64,000 nt of DNA from Gymnopus androsaceus JB14 (taxonomy: Eukaryota > Basidiomycota > Agaricomycetes > Agaricales > Omphalotaceae). A model generated the notes under the pieces. That model had not been told where the DNA came from. It saw only the letters and a program-made list of their open reading frames with translations, and ran no database searches. Numbering within the stretch: the first letter of the stretch is position 1; each line of letters opens with the position of its first letter. Below, in pieces: positions 31,750 through 41,234 of this stretch. The DNA lies in the NCBI GenBank assembly GCA_009733575.1, contig ML769394.1, positions 434,001 through 498,000 on the forward strand, given 5' to 3'. The position numbers and the translations under genes are program-made.

Positions 31750-33676
31750 CTACAGATCGTACAAGGTCGACGACGACGTTGAAAGCTTTAGTGATCTCAA
31801 GGCCGGATTTAACAAGGAGTATTTTTCTTCATCCGAGTGTGTGGGTTTAATCTCTTCGACTGGCCCTGTAAGCGGAATACAGTCATCTCCAGGACCGTTT
31901 CTACCTTCTTCTGCTCGATCTGCGAGCACTTTCTCCCAAGGATTTCGATGACCCGTGAAGATGAAGACGGTGCCGTTCCAGAGAGAACGAGGGTAGCCCT
32001 TGATCCATTCCAGTATCTCGTCTCGCTCTGTCCAGATCAAGGTCAATAATTGCCACAGAGGCGGAAATGCTACCGCAGCTGCGAGCAACTTTGGGATACA
32101 GTTAGTTTCTTATGTGAATGCAGTTTAAAAAATCAATACTTACTTGTCCAAACTCAAGAGGATCATAACCACTAGGTGGGGTGTAAGGTTTTGAAGGAGT
32201 AACACCATTTTCTTGTTGCAGCTCTTGAACAAACTCGTAGTAGAATTTTGACAAGTCGGGTACATATAGCATCAGGGAACACCCCCAGAGGAAGAAGATG
32301 ACACCGATAGTGAACGTCAATAGCCAAGGATGACTCTGCATAATCACATCCCTGCGAAATAAAGGTAAACCAGTTTATTCAGCGTACTATTTCGGAGATA
32401 CTCACCATTGCGCATGCGATAGCGACTTGAACCAAAGCGGAAACCACTGCAACCAGCGGAAGGAATTCCAACGTTGAGGGTCCGTTCGGTAGTTTCCGCA
32501 GTTCAGTTCTACACACAGGAAGCGGAAATCGGATGGCGGTCCGGTGACTCGGCAGGCCCACGGCAACCATTGTATTGTAGGTTTAATCCATTATTTACAT
32601 CTTCCATGCCCCCCATTGCAATAATAGCAGCTGTAAATGAGTGGACCAAGCTGCTATTGAAATTACACACACCTCATAACCTTTGCAGCAGCCCTCTATG
32701 GATCTATTGGAGTCAGCCCTATCATACATACATAGTGGGTATAGCTAATGCCCTTATTTTTGCCTCTACCCATACAAAAACAAACTACAGTGTTGAAGCA
32801 AGGCAAAGAAAGTGGTTGTAAGTAAAGAACGATACAAAACATGCTGAACATGCATGCAAAGTGCATGTATTTAAGTTGCCGTAGGTCTGCCGAGTCACCG
32901 GACCGTCATCCGATTTCCGCTTCCCGTGTGTAGAACTGAACTGCGGAAACTACCGAACGGACCCTGAGCGTTCATCTTGCGCCTGCGATATTCATCTCGA
33001 ATATCCCGAATGTGGCGCAGGAGATAAACAGCCCACACTATGAAGAGGATCGCGATGAAGCTCACGGATGGGTAAAATGTGAGTATGGAAGCAGCCATTC
33101 GGTACATGATCCATGACACGAAAGAGATATGAGGACAGTCACTACTGGCAAAGTCATTGCTAAAGTAGATTAAACCATCCATTACAATCCACATCGGAAG
33201 CATCGCCAACGACAACACAGCGTATGTCGTAGTTGGCTGATTGCCTAATCGACGGAAGAGATACGACGGCTTCTTGCGGATTTTCCGAAAAGAAGCGTAG
33301 AGGAAGTATACGGAAAGCGGAGTAACGGTCGAGGTAATGGCAAAATGGGCATCAGCGACGGATAGCTGCTTTCGAATCATGGTAATGAAGGCGCAAACTA
33401 GGAGTGTGTAGACTTGTAGAAGGATAACGGAGACCGAATCCAATACACTCTCCTCAGAATATCGGATTATTAACGCTGCACAATCCTGTCAATTTCAAGC
33501 ATTTTTTTAGAAAAAAATCACGTCCTACCTAAGCATGCGTTGACAACAAAGTTGGAAATGCGGACAGCGTATCCTTGCATATCAGGGTTTAGACCCTCTG
33601 ATTTGTAAACGCAGATCATGTAAGCTTCGACTTCCTGATACTTAAGGAAAGGGTTAACGGAATTTAACGACGCCAT
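31750..33676 (-). pseudogene. Multi-pass membrane protein, copy 2, split by a MITE
   Basis: Paralog of 28980-30425, starting 'MASLNSVNPFLKYQEVEAYM' at 33676 and ending 'STLYDL' with TAG at 31750-31752. Helices and exon order are as in copy 1. The coding exon is cut after 'EYRRRKMNAQ' by a 487-bp inverted-repeat element plus a 3-bp duplication. The inserted 490 bp shift the frame and bring stops, so the protein would lose its last two helices and tail. Outside the insertion the copies differ by scattered substitutions and a few small in-frame gaps, for example in the Pro/Gly loop. Confidence 0.82.
32478..32964. mobile_element. MITE with 90-bp terminal inverted repeats (487 bp)
   Basis: Termini GGGTCCGTTCGGTAG / CTACCGAACGGACCC belong to inverted repeats of 90 bp (32478-32567 and 32875-32964) with four mismatches. 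It is flanked by TGA on both sides (32475-32477 and 32965-32967), and the unsplit sequence of membrane gene copy 1 shows a single copy at that spot. The 307-bp interior has no transposase frame, so it is non-autonomous. A 3-bp target duplication and GGGTCC-type ends are reminiscent of PIF/Harbinger elements, but the target is TGA rather than TWA, so superfamily assignment is tentative. Confidence 0.9.
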
Positions 33677-34454
33677 TGCGACGTGGAATGAACGTTTGGC
33701 TCTCGTAGAGATTCGAAGGAGTTCTGTAGAAGGCTAAACGGAGCCAGGTCGTCAAAATGATGGGGGGATCTTCTAATAAAACAATCCAGTCTTGCCTCGT
33801 ATTAAGTATCCCATCGCAGCGCTCGTCTTGCCCTTCATGGATACTGACAGAAGTTTAAGACACAGGATAGAAAATTTTACACAAATCTCGCTGCTCGCAT
33901 CAGGGAACAAATACAAGGACATGGGCGTCTTATAGAGTTAGCTGTAATTGTGTAGCGGATCATCGTTTTTGTCAGGAAACGGGAGTTACTGCAAAGCACT
34001 GTTGGACGTACCCTCGGAAATCACTCAGACTCAAATAAGCTGGAAGAAGCAAAGTTTGAAACATGAGCGCTGATGTTCCAGTTCATTATATTCGCAACGG
34101 ACGTTCGGCCTGAAGACAATGACCCAACAGACAGCCATAGGAAGAAGGTACGCACGCGAAGGCAAGATCCTTTCTTTATGAGAAGGAATTCGCCGACGTT
34201 TTCTTCAGCCCATTGTATTGGCATCGAACTTATCGTGTTTAAGGAAGTAATCAAAGGAAGACGAAGGCGGGGTCCTTGAAGGCCAATGGACTCTCTTGAC
34301 CTCTGTCCGTATCACCAAAGCGAGTCTAGCACTTACACGAGCAGCATCGTTCAAACTGAAAGGAACATTCAGTACTAATGCCGTTCATGGCGGAAAATGC
34401 GATAAATACAGTGAAGATACATAACTCAGATCTAATAAAAGTGATCAGCAAATT
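33677..34454. other. Duplicated flank between membrane gene copy 2 and SPC25
   Basis: Non-coding, related to 30426-31154. It is presumably the promoter of the membrane gene and the 3' flank of SPC25. No site was recognised. Confidence 0.5.
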
Positions 34455-35387
34455 TCAACGCCGATGGCAGCAATCAAGACTCACTGATACATTCATGATT
34501 TCCTCCCCATTTGCCATCCTATGGAATTCCTGCCGTATCTGCACAATAAATGCAAAGATATCGCGTGTAAGATTCAATTCGTCGACCAGTAATGGGAGAG
34601 ATGGCACTGGGGGAGAAGTTTTTATGACTATAACCAAGGGTTCACCTGTATTCAGACGCGACTGAGAGGGAAACAGCGTACCTCTATAATTCTGGCCAGA
34701 AACATCTAGAATGAAGCAGAAATCCCTGTTCAGATCCGAGATGTCAACACATTTAAACCGTATCAGCAACTGCTCCTTCTGCATTCCTTCTACATGGCAA
34801 GCTAGGATATTCTCGAAAGCATGCAATTCTGGAGTGACCCATGATGCATGTGTGTTTAGCGTCGACCGTTCTTTGCCCTTGTCTAGAGACGTGATTAGCA
34901 ATTCGCGATGTTCGGAAAAGTTGGAATGTCAGACCTTTCTTGAGACTGGCATTTGAACGAGCGGTATTCGTCAATCTGAGCTTGCAGTGTCGCGCTACGC
35001 TCGTGCAGCGAGCCTATCTGGCGCTTGAAAGATGACACTGCAAGCTCGGCATCTTTCCGCTCCGCCTGTTCGTTCTCAAGTTGCTAAGTACGGAGGTATC
35101 AGTCTTGAATTCTTCAGATGAAGGTTGGTTCACTCACTTGTCATCAATTCAAGCTCCTGGACCTTGCATTTGTTTGTTTCTGCCGCCACTTTCTGGGTCT
35201 TTTCCTTCAATCTTTTCATCTCTGCTGCATCTCTCGCGCGTTTGTCTGTAATTGCTGCGATGGATTTGTTCTTGTAATTGTTGACGGCTTGGAGAAAGCT
35301 TTGTGCCGACTCTTCGTAGATGGGGATCTTTAAATCGATTTGAGGATTCGGATCGGCAAGAGTGGCTCTGAGGTCAAAGTGAAACAT
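34455..35387 (-). CDS. SPC25: Kinetochore protein Spc25 (Ndc80 complex)
   Basis: Subunit of the Ndc80 complex that links kinetochores to microtubules. The N-terminal exon, from 35387, reads 'IDLKIPIYEESAQSFLQAVN' and then a coiled coil ('AEMKRLKEKTQKVAAETNK'). A middle exon continues the coiled coil ('SSFKRQIGSLHERSATLQAQ'). The last exon holds the globular RWD-like domain: 'VTPELHAFENILACHVEGM', 'KEQLLIRFKCVD', 'DFCFILDVSGQNYRG', and 'LLVDELNLTRDIFAFIVQIR', ending at TGA 34455-34457. The phases of both visible exon junctions disagree by one base, so a one-base indel or an unusual splice site is likely. Divergent from the F-box gene. Confidence 0.85.
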
Positions 35388-35485
35388 AGTGGTTCGAAGG
35401 AATCAAGAATGTGGATAAAAATGTATGACCACGATCACACGACCGCGTAAGTTGAAACACGTGGTGTACTCCAACCCCAACTACC
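35388..35485. promoter_or_regulatory. Bidirectional promoter region, SPC25 / F-box gene
   Basis: Just 98 bp between divergent start codons. No recognised box. Confidence 0.42.
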
Positions 35486-37323
35486 ATGCAACTTCCAGAC
35501 GAAATTCTAACGGAAATCTTCGACCTTGCCGCTGACGAGGATGTGATATTTCAGTATGGACTGCCCACTGTTATGGCAGAGGCCGCTTGGTTTAAGAATG
35601 TTATGGATCAATGGGCTCTAAGGACGCCTCGAGAAGCTATCAATATCGTACAGCGAAGAAGTTATGCGACCAAAAAAGTGAGCAGACTGTTTAGTTTATT
35701 GTCACTCTTGATAGTTATGTATTTCCACAGGCCATTATGCTGACTTGTAAAAGCTGGCGGCGTTTGGGATCCGAATTCCTATACCGCTGTCTCTTCTTTG
35801 ACAATCCTTCGAAATTACACTTGCTTTGCAAGATCCTCGAATCGCATGCAGAGGCTCAGAAGGAAGCCCTAAATCCATCCGTAGGACTAGGATGGTGGAC
35901 GAAGCGCATCCATCTCTCACATTACTACGTCCACATCCCTAATAAAGATAACGCTCCCAATGAGGAGATTGCCCAAGAGGACATGTGCAATGCGTTAACG
36001 ACAATTATCAAGCACTGTCCCAATCTCTCTATATTCATCGTCGACGGGCTCATGCCAAGCAAGACGTTTGGTTTGGTCGCAGATTCCCTCTTCCAGCACA
36101 CTCGCAAGGCTCTACATACAGTGCATTGGCGCGTTCCTGCCGAAACTATTCCCAAAGTGATCTGGGCATTGGATTCACTTCCTCTCGTGCTTGCAGCGCA
36201 CATCGAATTTGATCCTGCGACTCCAACGACCGAACTGCATGAGTCCCTCCATCTTGGCTCTGCACAGGACATCACCTTGAATCTTCCGTACCTTCAGCAG
36301 CTCACCCTACGAGGAAGCTTTGCCGAGTTTCTAGAGCAGGCTTCAGGTTGGAATCTTCCTGGACTACGAAATATCTCTTTCGACTATGGTAGCGTAGTCG
36401 ACATCCCTGATATCATTGGCTTTCTGGAGATACACGGGGAGGAGCTGAACGTCTTGGATCTTGATTCAGTCCTACCGGTGGATGTTCCCGAAATTTTGGA
36501 ACTGTGCCCACAGCTCGAGGTGTTTTCGTTTAATGCGGATTGGCGATTCCAAACGCCCACCTTGCCAGCTGCCACCAGCGACGATGAAGCAGACGAGGAT
36601 GCAAGCCGGGGGCGACGGCGACAGAGTAACACGATGAGGTTAAGCCTTGGATCTCAGAGTGAGATGAGTATCCTCACGCACACACCTCATCCTCGAATCC
36701 ACACTATTGGGCTACACGGGCTCCTGCATGCCTTTGGAGTCGGTCATTTTGCAAAATATGTTTCTAGGGATCCTATTCGATCCCGAGTCACTCGCCGTTC
36801 AAATGACCTGAACTTTGCCGCACTCAATCGAGTGCAGTTTCCGCATTTGCGATGCGTGAGGGTGTTGAGCCGTACGCTCTTGAACGACCTCAACGCAGAA
36901 GATGGGCCGCAGCAGAATGAGGAGAATGATGGAATGGAGCGATGGGAGAAGTGGTGGAACGGGTGTACTAATATGGGGGTGAGATTGGAAGATTGTACTG
37001 GCGGAGAGCTTGGTCGATTACCAGAGGATGACGAAGATGGAGAAATTGAAGACCAGGGTGACGACAGTGGTGAATCTTCTTCAGAGGAATACTCCGACGA
37101 AGAAGAATGGGAATATGAAGTTCCTCCTATAGAAGAGGAGGACGAGGAGGAGGATGATAGGCCGCATGTCCTGGAACTCAGGCAACTCCTCAGGGAATGC
37201 CAAGCGATGGCGGAGGACAGAGATGATTCATCGCCGTTTGCTCAGTTCATTGGCCCAGCACTCAATATACCTCTGACTGGAGTTACGGAGGATGCGAGCA
37301 AAGTCTCTGAAATTTCTGTCTGA
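35486..37323 (+). CDS. F-box protein with acidic C-terminus
   Basis: Starts 'MQLPDEILTEIFDLAADED', a fungal F-box start, and exon 1 ends 'RRSYATKK' at a GTGAGC donor (about 35679). Exon 2 resumes at about 35731 with 'AIMLTCKSWRRLGSEFLYRC', the second half of the F-box, and runs uninterrupted to TGA at 37321-37323. Leucine-rich segments ('LPYLQQLTLRGSF', 'LNVLDLDSVLP') form an irregular LRR region likely to choose substrate. The C-terminus holds a very acidic stretch (Glu/Asp/Ser, about 37030-37160). About 595 residues. No frame defects were seen. Substrate is unknown. Confidence 0.85.
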
Positions 37324-37626
37324 TTCGGAGAAGCATAAAGCGAGAATATAGATTTCTCTATTATACATGTACTGGATGGAATATATGAACATTACTACTT
37401 GACAACGTAGAGGTACAGACTAAGTGCTCATTCTTTCAATTACTGTTTGCTGTCCTCTTTCTCGCATTTCATCCATGTTAAGGGCATCTAGATAGAATGA
37501 CATACGGCAGTCAGCAAAATGAAAGCAGACGGCGGTTAAGCTAAGTCTGCTTCTGAAATTAGCCTCAGTTGAAAGATATCGTTGCGATTCACTCACCAGA
37601 ATTCCACACTTATCAAATGCATCCTC
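37324..37626. other. Intergenic between converging genes
   Basis: About 300 bp of 3' flanking sequence. Nothing recognised. Confidence 0.45.
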
Positions 37627-37938
37627 TTACCCTCCAGAAACCGGACAAATCACCGCAACCTCCATCCCATCTTTCAGTTCTATCGTCGCCAGATCTCCAT
37701 CCTCCACCATCTCAGCATCAACACACCATTGACTCGAAGCGAGAACAGCTTTCAATTCCTTCCCTCCGTGGTTTGAATGGCGCTCAACTAGCAGATCCGC
37801 AAGCTCGGAAAGAAAAAACCCTTTGGAATTTGGAGGAATAGGGACGGTTTCTTCTGTGAGGCCGACAGCAGTAGAGGAAGCGGCAAAATAGAGGACCTTT
37901 ATGCATGCTGTGGAGGTAGGATTAGAGGTAGAAGACAT
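37627..37938 (-). CDS. Molybdopterin synthase small subunit (MoaD/MOCS2A type)
   Basis: Ubiquitin-fold sulfur carrier of molybdenum-cofactor synthesis: its C-terminal Gly-Gly is thiocarboxylated by the MoeB/Uba4-type enzyme and passes sulfur to precursor Z. The sequence shows 'IKVLYFAASSTAVGL', 'ELADLLVERH', 'CVDAEMVEDGDLATIELKDG' and ends 'MEVAVICPVSGG' with TAA at 37627-37629. The terminal PPVSGG-like end is diagnostic. I take the ATG at 37938 ('MSSTSNPTST'), giving 103 residues, close to the family length. An upstream in-frame start would add a hydrophobic leader that is probably untranslated. The large subunit is not in this window. Confidence 0.88.
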   Translation of the reverse strand: MSSTSNPTSTACIKVLYFAASSTAVGLTEETVPIPPNSKGFFLSELADLLVERHSNHGGKELKAVLASSQWCVDAEMVEDGDLATIELKDGMEVAVICPVSGG

Positions 37939-38295
37939 GGAGGTAGAGGAGAAACACGATCGCACTGCCACATGGGCGGTCAAAGCTGGCGTTAGCGCCA
38001 AGATAATAAGCTCGAGAAACGAGCAGGTCCGCAAATGATATTTATATTGTCAGTACTGAAAGCTAATACACGATATAATGTACGATAGTAATGCAGTTAA
38101 ATATTCTAGAAATATACAGAGACATGGCCGACCATATCTATACATGCACTTCCCTTGCATTTCCAGCGCACGAGGCGCATAAGTAATTTACAGTCGAGTC
38201 CATTGATGGGATACCCCAAGCAGCTCAAAGAATGCAACGACCGTTGGGTGCCCAGTAGCCAGCTCCAGGTATGTACCAGCCTAAATCCAACACAG

Positions 38296-39296
38296 TTACA
38301 CCAAGTCTGCCGCGCTTTTTCGTATCCCTCTCCTGAGATTCCCTACACCAGCGGGTGGCGGCGTTCCAGTCCGATAGAAGGATTGAGTCTGCCAAGCCGG
38401 TGCATGGGAAGCTGTCACTCTGTCGTCGAGTCCATAGCTATCCCGGTCGTCAACATCTTTTCCCCAATACAGCCACAGTTGTATTGCAAGAACGCCATTT
38501 AAAACGAGAGCAAGAGCAAATCCTGCACTGACCAGCCAATCTCCGACCTCTGTCGCCGTGGTAAACAACCTTGCGAGACAACCGACGACTTGAGAGCCGA
38601 CTGCAAACGCGCTAAGTTGTCCAGTAGATTGCGAACGATAGTTTTGTCGGATTTGAGGGACTTTGGACGTGAGGGAGAGTGGTAAGGTGGACAGCTGCAA
38701 GAATGCCAAGATACTCATCGGAGAGTAGCAAAGAATGAAAACACCAAGAAGGAGGCCTAAAAAAGCATATGAAAGCTGTGCATTTCTTTTCCTGCGTGCC
38801 AGGCGGAGAGACGGCGTGTAGAATATAATAAGGAGCGTGATGAGGATATTTTGTATGGTCAAGAAGAGATTCTCGCCATATGTTGAGAAAGGGAACATGT
38901 TCCGGAAGGAGTAGGCAAGATTAATGCCATACGCAAGTGTCTCGAGGACATACGCTGAAAGGGAGAGTCCTCTTGCTGAACGACCTCGAAGAACTAAATT
39001 GGCGCTACAAGTCAAAATCATTTCCCGTGGTAACAGAACGCGTTACGTTACTGAGAAGCAGCTGGGGAAGCTTCATAATAGAGCCACCGACCACAATGCC
39101 GATGCCCAGTGCTTTAGAAAGTGAATACTTGAAGCATTCAACATCCTGAATGTCTAGATTCTCCACTAGCGAGGTGTAGCATTCCTAATGAGCATCAGAA
39201 TTGAGCATGGAGAGGAATAGTATAGCGTACCGTTCCTATTATCGAGGTACCAAGATCTCGCACGAACCACGGCAGATTTCGAGTTATCGTGGTCAT
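38296..39296 (-). CDS. Mannose-P-dolichol utilization protein (MPDU1/PQ-loop)
   Basis: ER membrane protein of the PQ-loop family needed for use of dolichol-phosphate mannose and glucose in glycosylation. Exon 1 from 39296 reads 'MTTITRNLPWFVRDLG'. Exon 2 has 'ECYTSLVENLDIQDVEC' and 'SKALGIGIVVGGSIMKLPQL' with the first PQ loop. Exon 3 carries 'ARGLSLSAYVLETLAYGINL', several helices, and the second PQ loop 'LTSKVPQIRQNYRSQSTGQL'. It ends 'RKSAADLV' with TAA at 38296-38298. Hydrophobic segments number about seven, as expected. A soluble C-terminal tail of about 50 residues is present. Both introns have GT..AG borders. Confidence 0.92.
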
Positions 39297-39471
39297 TTGG
39301 CAACACGTCGACGTGTTGGCGAACGAGCGGTACCGGGAGCACGGACCGTAACAGGCGCCAAGTTACCCGTCAAAGTGTAGCGCGCCTAACTCGCGCGACG
39401 TGCGTCAAAAGTTAAAGTCACCTATAGGGCTCATAAGTACATACATACAACATTTGTACATTTAATATATA

Positions 39472-40935
39472 TCAGTCATCCGCAACAATGATAACCTTCT
39501 TCCCTTTATTCAATCCCTTCTGCACTTCCAAAATCGCCTCGCCACATTTATCCAACCCTCTGGTCACATCTTCAGTGTATTTGATCTCCCCACTGGCGAG
39601 TTTCTGTGGTATGACTCGATAAAACTCGTCCTTATACTTGGCTTCGTGATCCCACACAAGCAGACCGTTGATGCTGATTCGGTTAGTCAAGACGTTCCTC
39701 ATAGTCTATGAAGATGATGAAGTCATTACTATGTACTACTAGGACTCTGAGATATCAGTGCGCACCTTGATCCCATAATTTTCTTCACCGTTGTACTCCG
39801 AAATAAAGCCACAGATTATCATTCTCGCATAAAGGGCGCTGTGTTCAATCGCAGCTTCCAGAGTGGGGCCGCCGACGTTATCCCAGTAGCTATAGGACAT
39901 ACAGACGTTAGTATGTATCATGAGATTCGGAAGCACAAAACAGCTTACATATTAATAGGTCCTTCTTTTTTCAAAACCTCAGCAGTATTCGTCGTTTTGT
40001 AGTTGAATGCAACATCAGCGCCGATGTCCTTGCAAAACTGGACCTTTTCATCGGAACCAGCGGAAGCTATGACTTTCAATCCGTCTTGTTTAGCTAGTTG
40101 AACGACCAGACTATAAATGAGCTATTGAGTGGGAGTATGCTTTATGGAATGGATGTTCTTACCTTCCAACCGGACCAGCTGCAGTGGATACAAACACTGT
40201 CTCTCCCTGGAACAAATTCGAAGCAGCTCATCACCTACTGTACTTGCAAATCGCAATTATATTCATACGTACCGCTTTAGCTTTGGCGTATTCCTTCCAC
40301 CCATAGTACGAGGTCTGGCCCGGCATCCCAGCAGCTCCAACATATACAGACCAGGGCAAAGTGGGCGCAGGCCGAACGATAACAGTCAATTTCGATGCGT
40401 CTTTGGGAATGAAATATTCTGTGAAATCTAGTGTTGATCCGTAGACGTGATCGCCAACTTTGAAGGATGGGTTCTCGGATCGAATGACCTTGCCCACACC
40501 GAAGCTGTAGAGCCTATAACCAAGAAGTAGAGCATTGATTCTGTCAGCGGGCGGGTGGGATAAGACGTTAATGGAGGGAGCTCACGGCTCATTCAGAAAA
40601 AAAGGAGGCTATGGACATAATGCTCAGTCATACTAGGTCGGATGGCTAGATCAAAGAGTACACACAGAGTAGGACTTCTTCTCCGGGGACCTCATCTTTC
40701 CTCGGAGAAATGGATCCACAGAAAGAACCAGAGTCTTTACGAGGATACTTCCATTCAACGGCTCGTTATCTAGATCGATAGTGCTGGTAGTGTCGTACAC
40801 GGTCGTTTTCCCGGGTATCGGGTATCCTAAAGCGAACGGACAAGGTAAGTAATTATCCACTCAGAGGAGAAAGGTAAATGACTGTTTACCAGTAGGTACT
40901 TCATTGAAGAGCAGTCTTCCATTTTTGGTCGCCAT
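39472..40935 (-). CDS. NADP-dependent MDR reductase (alkenal/prostaglandin reductase type)
   Basis: Medium-chain dehydrogenase/reductase of the zinc-free leukotriene-B4-dehydrogenase branch, expected to reduce alpha,beta-unsaturated aldehydes or ketones with NADPH. Exon 1 starts at 40935 with 'ATKNGRLLFNEVPT', then 'GYPIPGKTTVY', 'ILVKTLVLSVDPFLRGKM' and 'GVGKVIRSENPSFKVGDHVY'. 'GAAGMPGQTSYYGW' and 'AAGPVGSLVVQLAKQDGLKV' form the cofactor site; 'YWDNVGGPTLEAAIEHS' follows. The last exon ends 'GLDKCGEAILEVQKGLNKGK' with TGA at 39472-39474. No zinc-ligand Cys cluster is present. About eight exons with short introns and no visible defect. Confidence 0.88.
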
Positions 40936-41234
40936 CGTTCAAGGTATAGTAATAAAGTAGCTGTGTGCGAATGGATCCTTCTCTACCATCAGCATGGGCT
41001 TATAAGGTGCATTCGCAGTGTGGCGCAATTTTTAGGAGATTAGTAAGGTTGCTTGCTTACTGAGCAAATATAACAGCCGAGACCGAACGAAGTTATTACA
41101 CACATGCATATGCTCAGAGCATCCGGTGTGGCAAACACCAGGGCTCCTCGCTAGCGCGATAGCGGGATGTATGGACTTTCATCTGTACAAGGTACATACA
41201 GCAAAATTACAATATCCAGCAAGTGTTGAAAGAC

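Larger units (their letters stand above)
31705..34640. repeat. Segmental tandem duplication, unit 2
   Basis: Second unit, matching 28950-31345. It is longer because of the 487-bp MITE at 32478-32964 and because the SPC25 part continues into the full gene. Borders are approximate. Confidence 0.75.
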
